This document shows, in pieces, positions 19,891 to 30,600 of a stretch of DNA of 64,000 nt (its first letter is position 1; each line of letters begins with the position of its first letter). Made by a program: the position numbers and the translations under genes. Origin of the DNA: Pseudomonas taiwanensis DSM 21245 (GTDB lineage: Bacteria; Pseudomonadota; Gammaproteobacteria; Pseudomonadales; Pseudomonadaceae). Below the pieces are notes generated by a model. It saw only the letters and a program-made list of their open reading frames with translations. It was not told the origin of the DNA and did no database searches. Location of the stretch: the NCBI RefSeq assembly GCF_000425785.1, contig NZ_AUEC01000015.1, positions 62,001 through 126,000 on the forward strand, read 5' to 3'.

Positions 19891-20703
19891 TCAGTCGGCG
19901 AACGTCGGTTTCTGTTTGCTCATGTGCGCCGCCACGGCCACGCGCAGGTCTTCGGACTGCAGCATGGCGGCGTTCCAGGTAGCGATGTATTCAAGGCCAT
20001 CGTCGATGCGATGGTCGCGCATGTAGCTGAGCATCTCCTTGGTGCCGGCCACGGCGATCGGCGATTTTGCGGCAATCTCGCGGGCGATGGCAAAGACACC
20101 GTCCAGCAGCGCGGCCTGATCATCATAGACCCGGTTTACCAGGCCGATGCGCAGCGCCTCGTCGGCATCGACCATGCGACCGGTGAAGGCCAGCTCACGC
20201 ATCATGCCGTCGCCGATGATACGTGGCAAACGTTGCAACGTACCGACGTCTGCCGCCATGCCCATGTCGATTTCCTTGATCGAGAACTGCGCATCCTGGC
20301 TGCAGTAGCGCATGTCGCACGCCGACACCAGGTCGATGGCGCCGCCGATGCAGTACCCTTGGATCGCTGCCAGCACCGGCTTGCGGCAGTTGTCGACGGC
20401 GTTGAACGAGGCTTGCAGGCGCAGGATGGTGCGCCGCAGCAAACGGGCATTGCGCCCCACGTCCTTGCCCATCTGCCCGGCCAGCGAGGCGAGCATCATC
20501 AGGTCGATGCCGGAGGAGAAATGTTTGCCCGCGCCACTGATGACCACCGCCCGTACTGCATCGGTGTCGTCGATCCACTGGAAGATGTCGACGATTTCTT
20601 CCCAGAAGGCAGCATTCATCGCGTTGATCTTCTCGGGACGATTGATCTGCACATGGGCGATGTTGTCGGTCTGCTCGACCTTGAACGCGCTGTAGTCGGT
20701 CAC
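19891..20703 (-). CDS. crotonase family, dienoyl-CoA isomerase-like enoyl-CoA hydratase
   Basis: A 270-residue crotonase. The start is a GTG (VTDYSAFKVEQ) with AAGGAG exactly 8 bases upstream; the frame is open about 330 bases further, but that stretch does not look coding. Motifs: INRPEKINAMNAAFWEE, oxyanion-hole AGKHFSSGIDL, and IQGYCIGGAIDLVSACDMR. The segment IKEIDMGMAADVGTLQRLPR matches the delta3,5-delta2,4-dienoyl-CoA isomerase signature with its catalytic Glu and Asp. It probably shifts double bonds during unsaturated fatty-acid beta-oxidation. Transcribed upstream of nudC in the same direction, 33 bp apart. Confidence 0.88.
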   Translation of the reverse strand: MTDYSAFKVEQTDNIAHVQINRPEKINAMNAAFWEEIVDIFQWIDDTDAVRAVVISGAGKHFSSGIDLMMLASLAGQMGKDVGRNARLLRRTILRLQASFNAVDNCRKPVLAAIQGYCIGGAIDLVSACDMRYCSQDAQFSIKEIDMGMAADVGTLQRLPRIIGDGMMRELAFTGRMVDADEALRIGLVNRVYDDQAALLDGVFAIAREIAAKSPIAVAGTKEMLSYMRDHRIDDGLEYIATWNAAMLQSEDLRVAVAAHMSKQKPTFAD

Positions 20704-20854
20704 GGGCGGTACTCCTTGAGGGGAAAGGTTCACAGCGCTGGATGTTAACCCAGCCCTGTGGCCGCACTTGTGCCAAAAACGGGACTCCATGCCTTGCCTA
20801 ACGGCAGCTGATGCGGCACCGTGCGCCATCGCTGAATCATAAGGAAACATATTC

Positions 20855-22357
20855 ATGTCCCGCTCCCTGACGGGCGCGCTTGCCCAGAGTTTTCTGGGCC
20901 AGTCGCCGCGCTGGTACAAGGCCGTCATCTGCCTGTTCCTGGTGCTGAACCCAGTGCTGCTGTTCACGGCTGGCCCGGTGGCCGCTGGCTGGCTACTGGT
21001 CGTCGAATTCATCTTCACCCTGGGCATGGCGCTCAAGTGCTACCCGCTGATGCCCGGCGGCCTGCTGCTGATCGAAGCATTGCTGGTGGGGATGACAACG
21101 CCCCAGGCATTGTACGAGGAGTTACAGCACAACTTCCCAGTGATCCTGCTGCTGATGTTCATGGTGGCGGGCATCCACTTCATGAAAGAGCTGCTGCTGT
21201 ACCTGTTCTCGCGGATTCTGCTGGGCGTGCATTCCAAAGCCGTGCTGGCCTTGCTGTTCTGTGTGCTGTCGGCATTCCTCTCGGCCTTCCTCGACGCACT
21301 GACCGTGACGGCGGTGATCATCAGCGCCGCCGTGGGCTTTTACGCGGTGTATCACCGCGTCGCTTCGGGCGCCAACCCTCGTGAGGAAAGCGCGCTGGAC
21401 AGTGACCAAGAGGTCGCCCAGTTGCACCGCGAAGACCTCGACCAATTCCGCGCCTTCCTGCGCAGCCTGCTGATGCACGGCGCGGTCGGCACGGCCCTGG
21501 GCGGCGTTTGTACCTTGGTAGGCGAGCCGCAGAACCTGCTGATCGGCCATGAAATGGGTTGGCACTTCGCCGACTTCTTCTTCAATGTCGCACCCGTGTC
21601 GCTCCCCGTGCTGGGTGCAGGACTGGTTACCTGCGTACTGCTGGAAAAACTGCGCCTATTCGGTTACGGCGTGTTGATGCCAGCACCGGTGCGCCATGTG
21701 CTGGCCGCCTATGCCGCCGAAGATGATGCCGCCCGAACCCCGGCGCAACGCCTCGCCCTGCTGGTACAGGGCCTCGCCGCGTTGATCCTGATCATCAGTC
21801 TGGGCCTGCACATCGCCGAAGTCGGCCTGATCGGCCTGCTGGTAATCGTGCTTATCACCGCCTTTACCGGCATCACCGACGAGCATCGCCTGGGCCGAGC
21901 CTTCCAGGACGCCATGCCCTTCACGGCCCTGCTGGTGGTGTTCTTCGCGGTGGTCGCGGTCATCCATGACCAACAGCTGTTCAGCCCGCTGATCGCCTGG
22001 GTGCTGGCGCTGCCTGCCGAGCAGCAGCCGGGCATGCTGTACCTCGCCAACGGCCTGCTCTCAGCGATCAGCGACAACGTGTTCGTCGCCACCATCTACA
22101 TCACCGAGGTCAAGCAAGCCTTCCTCGACGGCGCCATGAGCCGCGAACATTTCGAAACCCTGGCGGTGGCGATCAACACCGGTACCAACCTGCCCAGCGT
22201 GGCTACACCCAATGGGCAGGCGGCCTTTTTGTTCCTGCTGACCTCGGCGATCGCACCACTGATTCGACTGTCGTATGGGCGGATGGTGTGGATGGCGCTG
22301 CCCTACACCGTGGTGATGGGCGGGCTGGGCTGGTGGGCGGTTACCTACTGGTTGTGA
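20855..22357 (+). CDS. nhaB: Na+/H+ antiporter NhaB
   Basis: A 500-residue inner-membrane antiporter exchanging sodium for protons, with about twelve hydrophobic segments. It begins [20 protein letters not shown], typical of NhaB, then [20 protein letters not shown] and [20 protein letters not shown] with the conserved Asp. The later segment [20 protein letters not shown] is also diagnostic. An AAGGAAA ribosome site stands close to the ATG. Single-gene unit; the divergent crotonase gene is 151 bp upstream. Confidence 0.95.
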   Translation: MSRSLTGALAQSFLGQSPRWYKAVICLFLVLNPVLLFTAGPVAAGWLLVVEFIFTLGMALKCYPLMPGGLLLIEALLVGMTTPQALYEELQHNFPVILLLMFMVAGIHFMKELLLYLFSRILLGVHSKAVLALLFCVLSAFLSAFLDALTVTAVIISAAVGFYAVYHRVASGANPREESALDSDQEVAQLHREDLDQFRAFLRSLLMHGAVGTALGGVCTLVGEPQNLLIGHEMGWHFADFFFNVAPVSLPVLGAGLVTCVLLEKLRLFGYGVLMPAPVRHVLAAYAAEDDAARTPAQRLALLVQGLAALILIISLGLHIAEVGLIGLLVIVLITAFTGITDEHRLGRAFQDAMPFTALLVVFFAVVAVIHDQQLFSPLIAWVLALPAEQQPGMLYLANGLLSAISDNVFVATIYITEVKQAFLDGAMSREHFETLAVAINTGTNLPSVATPNGQAAFLFLLTSAIAPLIRLSYGRMVWMALPYTVVMGGLGWWAVTYWL

Positions 22358-22415
22358 GGCGGCTATCCTGACCCAATCGACGACAAGTCGGCTGTAGCGG
22401 GACCTGCACCGGTAT

Positions 22416-22438
22416 CCCGTACGCGACGTGCGTACGGG
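22416..22438 (+). terminator. perfect 9-bp hairpin after nhaB
   Basis: Arms CCCGTACGC and GCGTACGGG surround a GACGT loop, 58 bp after the nhaB stop and 100 bp before blc. An outer, interrupted pairing (GGTATC/GATACC) may extend it. No T-run is present, so it could be a terminator, a regulator site or an mRNA structure. Confidence 0.45.
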
Positions 22439-22540
22439 TGCGGTGGATACCTGCGTATGCTGTTCAACGGCGTACAACTTTTGCCTCGCCCCCGCATCGA
22501 ATGACAGGTGAGCCCTTTCTACGCGAAACGGAGATGACCC

Positions 22541-23107
22541 ATGGCAACACGCACGCCCCTGCTGCTTTCCTGCCTGACCCTGGCGCTGGCCCTGACCGGC
22601 TGCGCAGGCTCCAGCGACGATCAACGCCCCCCTCCCACTACCCAGCAGGTCGACCTGCAACGCTACCAGGGCACCTGGTACGAACTGGCTCGGTTGCCGA
22701 TGTTCTTCCAGCGCAACTGCGTACAATCCGAGGCACATTACGGTCTGCGCGAAGATGGCCGGATCGACGTGACCAACCGCTGCAAGGAAAACGACGGCCA
22801 GTGGAACGAAGCCAAAGGCATCGCCGAAGCGCAGCAGCCTGGCAAGACCGACAAGCTGTGGGTGACTTTCGACAACTGGTTCAGCCGCCTGGCGCCGGGA
22901 CTGACCAAGGGCGATTACTGGGTGCTGTACCACGACCAGGACTATCGCGTTGCCTTGGTGGGTCACCCGAACCGGGAATACCTGTGGCTGCTGTCACGCA
23001 CACCGACGGTCACCGAGCAAACGCGCGAACAAATGCTTTCGATCGCCCGCAATCAAGGCTATGACACCAGCAAGCTGATCTGGCGCCAGGAAACGTCGAC
23101 GCCCTGA
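22541..23107 (+). CDS. blc: outer-membrane lipocalin Blc
   Basis: A 188-residue lipoprotein. The signal peptide ends in the lipobox LTGC (Cys near residue 21). The lipocalin SCR1 motif [12 protein letters not shown] follows at about 43-54, and later [19 protein letters not shown] is characteristic of the Blc branch. It binds lysophospholipids or fatty acids at the outer membrane and is linked to envelope stress in enterobacteria. A GGAG ribosome site precedes the ATG. It is followed 46 bp later by rnz. Confidence 0.92.
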   Translation: MATRTPLLLSCLTLALALTGCAGSSDDQRPPPTTQQVDLQRYQGTWYELARLPMFFQRNCVQSEAHYGLREDGRIDVTNRCKENDGQWNEAKGIAEAQQPGKTDKLWVTFDNWFSRLAPGLTKGDYWVLYHDQDYRVALVGHPNREYLWLLSRTPTVTEQTREQMLSIARNQGYDTSKLIWRQETSTP

Positions 23108-23153
23108 CCCAGCCGAGCTAAGGTGTAAGCCCACCCCCTTCGGAGCCAACCTC

Positions 23154-24110
23154 TTGGACCTGCTGTTTCTGGGCACCTCTTCCGGGGTGCCCACCAAGAC
23201 CCGTAATGTCAGCGCCACCGCCGTGATCGAAGCCAGTGGTCGCCACTGGTACCTGGTCGATTGCGGCGAAGGCACCCAGCACCAATTGCTGCATACACCG
23301 CTGTCGATACGCGACCTGCGCGGCATTTTCATCACCCATGTGCATGGTGACCATTGCTTTGGCCTTCCAGGCCTGCTGGCCAGCGCCGGCATGAGCGGTC
23401 GCACCGAACCCTTGGACCTGGTGCTGCCTCACGCGCTGCATGACTGGATCCGCCTGAGCCTGGCGGCCAGTGAAACCTACCTGCCGTTCGAGCTGCGTCT
23501 GCTGGCGGTCGAGAGCCTGGCCGACTGGTGCAGCGAAACCCTTCAGGTGAACACCGTGCAACTGTCGCACCGTGTGCCTAGCGTCGGTTTCGTGTTCACC
23601 GAGCTGAACCCAGAGCCACGCCTGGATGTACAGCGCCTGGACGCCGAGGGTATCCCCCGTGGCCCCTTGTGGGGCGAGCTGGCCCAGGGCCTTTCGGTGG
23701 AATTCGACGGACGAGTGCTGCATGGCCACGACTACCTGCGGGCGTCTCGTCCTGCGCGGAAGCTCATCGTCTGCGGCGACAACGATAACCCTGAGCTTTT
23801 GGCCGAGGTGGCCAGAAACGCGGATGTGCTGGTGCACGAAGCCACCTTCACCCAAGCGATCATCGCGCGCAACGGGGTAACGTACGGCCACAGCACCGCA
23901 GCTGCGGTCGCACGCTTTGCCGCGCAGGCTGGCGTGCGCAACCTGGTGCTGACCCATTTCAGCGCCCGCTACCAGTCCAACCCCCAGCGCAGCCCGTGTA
24001 TCGACGATGTGCACGAGGAAGCCCAGGCGTACTACGGTGGCAACCTGACCCTCGCGCGGGATCTGCAGCGCTACCACATCGGGCGTGATGGCTGCCTGCA
24101 CGCCGTTTGA
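23154..24110 (+). CDS. rnz: ribonuclease Z (tRNA 3' processing endonuclease)
   Basis: A 318-residue metallo-beta-lactamase-fold RNase of the ElaC type. It begins from a TTG ([18 protein letters not shown]) with CGGAG 10 bases upstream. The metal site is complete: [15 protein letters not shown] near residue 60, the distal Asp in IVCGDNDN near 205, and the last His in VLTHFSARY near 267. It cleaves precursor tRNA 3' trailers or, in CCA-encoding bacteria, matures other RNAs. It converges with the amidohydrolase gene across a hairpin. Confidence 0.93.
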   Translation: MDLLFLGTSSGVPTKTRNVSATAVIEASGRHWYLVDCGEGTQHQLLHTPLSIRDLRGIFITHVHGDHCFGLPGLLASAGMSGRTEPLDLVLPHALHDWIRLSLAASETYLPFELRLLAVESLADWCSETLQVNTVQLSHRVPSVGFVFTELNPEPRLDVQRLDAEGIPRGPLWGELAQGLSVEFDGRVLHGHDYLRASRPARKLIVCGDNDNPELLAEVARNADVLVHEATFTQAIIARNGVTYGHSTAAAVARFAAQAGVRNLVLTHFSARYQSNPQRSPCIDDVHEEAQAYYGGNLTLARDLQRYHIGRDGCLHAV

Positions 24111-24117
24111 CGCCGCG

Positions 24118-24145
24118 CCTACAGGCAAGACGCAACACCTGTAGG
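24118..24145. terminator. hairpin between convergent rnz and amidohydrolase genes
   Basis: CCTACAGG (24118-24125) and CCTGTAGG (24138-24145) are perfect inverted arms with a 12-base loop, 7 bp past the rnz stop. The CCTACAGG core is also found in the REP elements of this window, so it may be a REP-derived terminator acting in both directions. Confidence 0.6.
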
Positions 24146-24179
24146 GGCCGGGCTGCCGGTGACAAGTCCGGCACGCTTC

Positions 24180-25454
24180 CTAGGCTGCCAACTTCCCTTT
24201 GGCAATCGCTTCAGACGCCGCCAGCATGGCCCGCAACAGCACCGCGCACCCGGCCGCCAGGTCCTCTGGCGCGGCGTTCTCGATCTCGTTATGGCTGATG
24301 CCGTTCTCGCACGGCACGAAGATCATCCCCGCCGGCCCCAGCTCGGCGAGGAAGATCGCGTCATGCCCGGCGCCACTGACGATGTCCATGTGCGACAGGC
24401 CCAAGGCACCTGCCGACTCGCGCACGGCATCGACGCAGGTGGGGTCGAAGTACAACGCTGGGAAGTCCGCCGTCGGGACCAGCTCATAGCTAAGACCGTG
24501 CTTGGCGCAAGTGGCCTCGATCACTGCGCGCACGTCGGCGATCATCGAATCCAGGCGCTCGCTTTCAAGGTGACGGAAGTCCAGGGTCATGCGCACCTCC
24601 CCCGGAATGACGTTGCGCGACCCCGGGTACGCCTGCAGGCACCCGACCGTGCCACAAGCATGCGGCTGGTGCCCGAGCGCGGCACGGTTGACCGCCTCGA
24701 CCACGGCGGCGGCGCCTACCAGGGCATCCTTACGCAAGTGCATGGGGGTCGGGCCAGCATGGGCCTCGACGCCACGCAAAGTCAGGTCGAACCACTTCTG
24801 TCCCAGTGCGCCCAGCACCACGCCGATGGTCTTGGCCTGGTCTTCGAGAATCGGTCCCTGCTCGATATGCGCTTCGAAATAAGCGCCGACCGTATGGCCC
24901 AGCACCGCACGCTCACCTGCGTAGCCGATGCCACTCAACGCCTCACCGACAGTCACCCCCTGGGCATCGCGCTTGGCCAGGGTTTCCTCCAGGGTGAACT
25001 TACCGGCGAACACCCCAGAGCCCATCATGCAGGGCGCGAAGCGTGAACCTTCCTCGTTGGTCCACACCACCACCTCAAGCGGCGCCTCGGTTTCCACCCC
25101 CAAGTCATTGAGGGTGCGGATCACTTCTAGCCCGGCCATCACTCCGAAGCAACCATCGAACTTGCCGCCGGTGGGCTGGGTGTCGATATGGCTGCCGGTC
25201 ATCACGGGCGGCAATGCGGGGTTGCGGCCGGGCCTGCGGGCGAAGATGTTGCCGACCTTATCGACACTGACGCTACACCCCGCGGCTTCGCACCATTTGA
25301 CGAACAGGTCACGGGCCTGGCGGTCGAGGTCGGTCAGGGCCAGGCGGCAGACGCCGCCCTTGGCGGTGGCACCGAGGCGCGCGAGGTCCATCAGCGACTG
25401 CCAGAGGCGTTCGCTGTTGACGTGGCGTTCGGACGGTTTCAAGACGAAGCTCAT
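24180..25454 (-). CDS. Zn-dependent hydantoinase/carbamoylase amidohydrolase, probable beta-ureidopropionase
   Basis: A 424-residue M20-family amidase. Metal ligands are visible in TGSHIDTQPTGGKFDG (near residue 86), VVWTNEEGSRFAP (near 131) and YFEAHIEQGP (near 195), with the distal His in CENGISHNEIE (near 388). Such enzymes hydrolyse N-carbamoyl beta- or L-amino acids or allantoate. Because dihydropyrimidinase and PreTA are in the same locus, the last step of reductive pyrimidine breakdown (N-carbamoyl-beta-alanine to beta-alanine, CO2 and ammonia) is the best guess. A GGAG site precedes the ATG. Downstream of the NCS1 permease in one minus-strand unit. Confidence 0.9.
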   Translation of the reverse strand: MSFVLKPSERHVNSERLWQSLMDLARLGATAKGGVCRLALTDLDRQARDLFVKWCEAAGCSVSVDKVGNIFARRPGRNPALPPVMTGSHIDTQPTGGKFDGCFGVMAGLEVIRTLNDLGVETEAPLEVVVWTNEEGSRFAPCMMGSGVFAGKFTLEETLAKRDAQGVTVGEALSGIGYAGERAVLGHTVGAYFEAHIEQGPILEDQAKTIGVVLGALGQKWFDLTLRGVEAHAGPTPMHLRKDALVGAAAVVEAVNRAALGHQPHACGTVGCLQAYPGSRNVIPGEVRMTLDFRHLESERLDSMIADVRAVIEATCAKHGLSYELVPTADFPALYFDPTCVDAVRESAGALGLSHMDIVSGAGHDAIFLAELGPAGMIFVPCENGISHNEIENAAPEDLAAGCAVLLRAMLAASEAIAKGKLAA

Positions 25455-25513
25455 GGGGTTGTCTCCTCAGGCGTTCTTGTTGTCTGCAATCATCATCGAA
25501 GTCGCGCTGTTGC

Positions 25514-25534
25514 CATCGCCGCAAGCGGGCGATG
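25514..25534 (-). promoter_or_regulatory. intercistronic hairpin between NCS1 permease and amidohydrolase
   Basis: CATCGCC (25514-25520) and GGCGATG (25528-25534) are perfect arms with a 7-base loop, inside the 95-bp gap between two genes of the same direction. It may weaken read-through or protect the permease mRNA end. Confidence 0.45.
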
Positions 25535-25549
25535 AAGCCAGCACACGTC

Positions 25550-27040
25550 TTACGGCAATGGCTTGGCCAGCCGCGCCGCTCCACGCACCGCCACACCACC
25601 GAGCACGTAATACAACACGCCGCCCAGCAGCGACCCGGTGAACCAGCCGTAGTCATAGAACCAGCTGAAGCTGCTGTTGCCGATCGCCATCACGGTCAGC
25701 GCCACCGGCAGCGCGAAGGCGGCGAAGCCTGCCCAGTTCCAGGCCGGATACACGTCGTCGCGGTACAGTCCGGCGAGGTCCAGACGCTGACGACGGATCA
25801 GGAAATAGTCCACGACCATGATTCCGGCAATCGGCCCCAGCAGACTGGAGTAACCCAGCAACCAGTTGGAATAGATACTTTCCAGGCTCACATCCGAGAC
25901 GATCCAGCCTAGCTTTTTCAGCAGCTCGTGGCCCATCAGTGCCAGGCCGATGAATCCGGTAAGCCAGACTGCGCGGCTTCGCCCGATCAGGCGTGGCGCG
26001 ATGTTCTGGAAGTCGTTGGTCGGTGAGACGATGTTCGCCGCCGTGTTGGTCGACAACGTGGCGATCACGATCAGCGCCATGGCCAGTGCCACCCAGCCCG
26101 GACTCTGGATCTTGCCGATCAGGCTCACGGGGTCGGACACCGTCTCACCCACCAGCGAGGCCGATGCCGCGGTCATCACCACGCCCAACGAGGCGAACAG
26201 GAACATGGTCAGGGGTAAGCCAAGGATCTGCCCGAGAATCTGGTCTTTCTGGCTTTTGGCGTACCGACTGAAGTCAGGAATGTTCAACGAGAGTGTGGCC
26301 CAGAACCCCACCATGGCGGTGAGCCCTGCGCAGAAGTAGCTGGCCATGCTAGCCCCTTCCGGGCGTTTGGGCGGCTGAGCCAGCAGCTCGGTCATCGACA
26401 TGTGTGGCAAGGCCCAGAACAGCAAACCGAAGCCCACCGCTACCAGCAAGGGGGCCGAGAGGGTTTCCAGCCACTTGATCGACTCCGCACCGCGCAACAC
26501 TACCCACAGGTTGAGCACCCAGAAGATCATGAAGCCGATCACCTCGCCGGTGCCGCCCAGGGCCTTCCAGCCTTCGAACATCGAGCCCAGGAACAGGTGA
26601 ATCGCCAACCCGCCGAACATGGTCTGGATACCGAACCAGCCACAGGCCACTACTGCGCGAATCAGGCACGGCACATTGGAGCCGATGATGCCGAACGAGG
26701 AACGCAGCAGAACCGGAAAAGGAATGCCGTACTTGGTGCCAGCGAAGGCGTTGAGTGTCAGCGGGATCAACACGATCACGTTGGCCAATAGGATGGCCAG
26801 CAACGCTTCGCCCACGCTCAGGCCAAAATAGGCAGTGAGCACCCCGCCGAGGGTGTAGGTAGGCACGCAGATGGACATGCCCACCCACAACGCCGTGATG
26901 TGCCATTTGTTCCAGGTGCGCTGATGCACTTTGGTCGGTGCGATATCGTGGTTGTAGCGGGGGCTGTCGAGGACGTCGCTGCCGGCGGACAGCTCGAACA
27001 ACCCGTCCTGTTCGATCACTTCCGATCTGCTCTGTTGCAT
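25550..27040 (-). CDS. NCS1 family nucleobase/hydantoin permease
   Basis: A 496-residue, twelve-helix NCS1 transporter. After a polar N-terminus (NHDIAPTKVHQRTWNKWH) comes LWVGMSICVPTYTLGGVLTA, the first helix of the family with the substrate-facing residues, then FPVLLRSSFGIIGSNVPCLIRAVVACGWFG and LNIPDFSRYAKSQKDQ, both typical of Mhp1/uracil-allantoin permeases. It should import uracil, thymine, dihydropyrimidines or hydantoins with a cation. Divergent from dihydropyrimidinase, upstream of the amidohydrolase, so it supplies the pathway. A GGAGAG ribosome site precedes the ATG. Confidence 0.9.
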   Translation of the reverse strand: MQQSRSEVIEQDGLFELSAGSDVLDSPRYNHDIAPTKVHQRTWNKWHITALWVGMSICVPTYTLGGVLTAYFGLSVGEALLAILLANVIVLIPLTLNAFAGTKYGIPFPVLLRSSFGIIGSNVPCLIRAVVACGWFGIQTMFGGLAIHLFLGSMFEGWKALGGTGEVIGFMIFWVLNLWVVLRGAESIKWLETLSAPLLVAVGFGLLFWALPHMSMTELLAQPPKRPEGASMASYFCAGLTAMVGFWATLSLNIPDFSRYAKSQKDQILGQILGLPLTMFLFASLGVVMTAASASLVGETVSDPVSLIGKIQSPGWVALAMALIVIATLSTNTAANIVSPTNDFQNIAPRLIGRSRAVWLTGFIGLALMGHELLKKLGWIVSDVSLESIYSNWLLGYSSLLGPIAGIMVVDYFLIRRQRLDLAGLYRDDVYPAWNWAGFAAFALPVALTVMAIGNSSFSWFYDYGWFTGSLLGGVLYYVLGGVAVRGAARLAKPLP

Positions 27041-27392
27041 GGGGCTCTCCAGGTTCTTTTTCTAGTTGTCGCTCATCGGGCTAACGCGATGGCCGGAGCA
27101 CACACACCACCAGTACTGCACCTCCGGCCCGGCCAGGCGGTCGCGGCCAACGCAGTTCAACAACCGTGCCGGGTTGGCCAAGGCCGCCCCGTTTGGTCGC
27201 CGCCGACCGGAGGTAACTCACTGACTTGCAAGCGTATTCATCAATACCGACGACAGCGCTATGGCCATCACCTGCCTGCCGTACACCTGGCGTGTCCAAC
27301 ACCCAGGGTTTCAATCTGGTGCGGCCTGAAAAAACAGCGGCCCCCCTGCGCCGGCAGGACAATCATCAAGCAGCTGATTTTGCATAGAAAAT

Positions 27393-27418
27393 CTTGACCA
27401 ATTTCGCTTCCTGTCAAG
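27393..27418. promoter_or_regulatory. inverted repeat CTTGAC-N14-GTCAAG
   Basis: Six-base arms at 27393-27398 and 27413-27418 in the divergent pyrimidine promoter region; the left arm is part of TTGACCA, the RutR-type half-site. Confidence 0.45.
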
Positions 27419-27423
27419 TGCGT

Positions 27424-27451
27424 CAAAATGGTGAGAGACCGTTCCATTTTG
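27424..27451. promoter_or_regulatory. inverted repeat CAAAATGG-N12-CCATTTTG
   Basis: Perfect 8-base arms (27424-27431, 27444-27451), 6 bp after the preceding repeat and directly before the AT-rich stretch leading to dihydropyrimidinase. Candidate regulator site. Confidence 0.5.
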
Positions 27452-27544
27452 GTGATTTGTGATTTTATTCTTTATTTTTCAAGCACTTAATTTGGTTATA
27501 AGTTCATAAACTTTTTTCTTGATCATTCTCTGATCAGCATCTAG

Positions 27545-29089
<1,545 letters not shown>

Positions 29090-29114
29090 TGCTGTTGAGG
29101 CTGCTACGCAGCCC

Positions 29115-29196
29115 ATCGCCGGCACACCGGCTCCTGCATAGACCGCATCCACTTCAAGGTCATCCATGGACCTACAGGAGCCGGCTTGCCGGCGAT
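29115..29196. repeat. inverted REP pair (BIME-like) between hydA and preT
   Basis: Two 22-base arms, 29115-29136 (ATCGCCGGCACACCGGCTCC onward) and 29175-29196 (ending GCCGGCGAT), match at 20 of 22 positions in inverted order around a 38-bp spacer. Same family as the elements at 6301, 31906 and 44533. Confidence 0.75.
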
Positions 29197-29232
29197 TGAG
29201 CCACACCCAATAAAATCAAAGAGGCTACAACC

Positions 29233-30600
29233 GTGATCGACGCCCTGAAGCACTTGCCGCGCCCCCGGGCCGGCGCCGACCAACTGGCCGAGCAGTTCAC
29301 CGACCTCGCGCCGCCGCTCACCCCGCGCCAGGCTGCCGTGGAAAGCGCCCGCTGCCTGTATTGCTACGACGCCCCCTGCGTCAACGCCTGCCCCAGCGAG
29401 ATCGACATCCCTTCGTTCATCCACCGCATCAGCGATGAAAACCTGCAAGGTGCCGCCGAGCGTATTCTCTCGGCCAACATCCTGGGGGGCAGCTGCGCCC
29501 GCGTCTGCCCTACCGAAATCCTCTGCCAGCAAGCCTGTGTGCGCAACAATGCCCAGGAGTGCGCACCGGTCCTGATCGGCCAGCTGCAACGCTACGCCCT
29601 GGACAACGCACAGTTCACTGAGCACCCGTTCAGCCGCTCCCCATCCACCGGCAAGCGTATTGCCGTCGTAGGCGCTGGCCCCGCCGGGCTGTCGTGTGCC
29701 CATCGCCTGGCCATGCATGGCCATGATGTGGTGGTGTTCGAGGCCAGTGAAAAAGCCGGTGGCCTGAATGAATACGGCATCGCCCGTTACAAGCTGGTGG
29801 ATGACTATGCCCAGCGCGAGGTGGCGTTCCTGCTGGGCATCGGTGGCATCGAGATTCGCCACGGCCAACGCCTGGGCAGCAACCTAAGCCTCGCCGAACT
29901 GCGCGACCAGTATGACGCCGTGTTCCTCGGCCTGGGCCTTGGTGCCGTGCGCCAGCTCGGCCTGGCCGACGAAGAAGCCGCCGGCTTGCTGGCCGCCACT
30001 GAATACATCCGCGAACTGCGCCAGGCCGATGACCTCTCGCAACTGCCGCTGGCCGACCGCTGCCTGGTGATTGGCGCTGGCAACACAGCCATCGACATGG
30101 CCGTGCAAATGAGCCGGCTGGGCGCACGCGACGTCAATCTGGTCTATCGCCGTGGCCATGCCGACATGGGCGCCACTGGCCACGAGCAGGACATTGCCAA
30201 GGCCAACCAGGTGCGCCTGCACACCTGGGCGCGCCCGGATGCCGTCCTGCTGGACGATGACGGCCGTGTGCGCGGTATGCGTTTCGCCCGCACGCACCTG
30301 CAGGAGGGTCGCCTGACCGACACGGGCGAAACCTTCGAGCTGGCTGCCGACGCCATCTTCAAAGCCATCGGCCAGTCCTTCGACGAAGCCTGCCTCGGCG
30401 ACCCGCTGGCGGCACAACTAGACCGCGACGGCGAGCGGATTCGCGTCGATGCGCACCTCCGGACCAGCCTGCCGGGCGTATACGCCGGTGGCGACTGCAC
30501 CAACCTGGGCCAGGATCTGACCGTCCAGGCCGTACAACACGGCAAGCTGGCCGCCGAAGCCATCCATGCCCAACTCATGCTCAACGTGGAGGCTGCGTAA
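29233..30600 (+). CDS. preT: NAD-dependent dihydropyrimidine dehydrogenase subunit PreT
   Basis: A 455-residue flavin/iron-sulfur subunit. It starts from GTG, with GAGG 8 bases upstream. The N-terminal domain carries two cysteine clusters for [4Fe-4S], CLYCYDAPCVNACPSE (near residue 38) and CARVCPTEILCQQAC (near 88). FAD binds at VVGAGPAGLSCAHRLA (near 140) and NAD(P)H at LVIGAGNTAIDMAVQ (near 280). It passes electrons between NAD(H) and the PreA subunit, reducing uracil or thymine in the first pathway step. The TAA is immediately followed by the preA ATG, so the two subunits are co-translated. Confidence 0.94.
   Translation: MIDALKHLPRPRAGADQLAEQFTDLAPPLTPRQAAVESARCLYCYDAPCVNACPSEIDIPSFIHRISDENLQGAAERILSANILGGSCARVCPTEILCQQACVRNNAQECAPVLIGQLQRYALDNAQFTEHPFSRSPSTGKRIAVVGAGPAGLSCAHRLAMHGHDVVVFEASEKAGGLNEYGIARYKLVDDYAQREVAFLLGIGGIEIRHGQRLGSNLSLAELRDQYDAVFLGLGLGAVRQLGLADEEAAGLLAATEYIRELRQADDLSQLPLADRCLVIGAGNTAIDMAVQMSRLGARDVNLVYRRGHADMGATGHEQDIAKANQVRLHTWARPDAVLLDDDGRVRGMRFARTHLQEGRLTDTGETFELAADAIFKAIGQSFDEACLGDPLAAQLDRDGERIRVDAHLRTSLPGVYAGGDCTNLGQDLTVQAVQHGKLAAEAIHAQLMLNVEAA

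Noticed and set aside
20704..21036. N-terminal extension of the crotonase
   Set aside because: Crotonase similarity begins at the GTG with AAGGAG; upstream reading is promoter DNA and overlaps nhaB.
26900..27397. 165-codon frame in the permease leader
   Set aside because: Begins inside the permease gene on the other strand, no ribosome site, composition of non-coding DNA.
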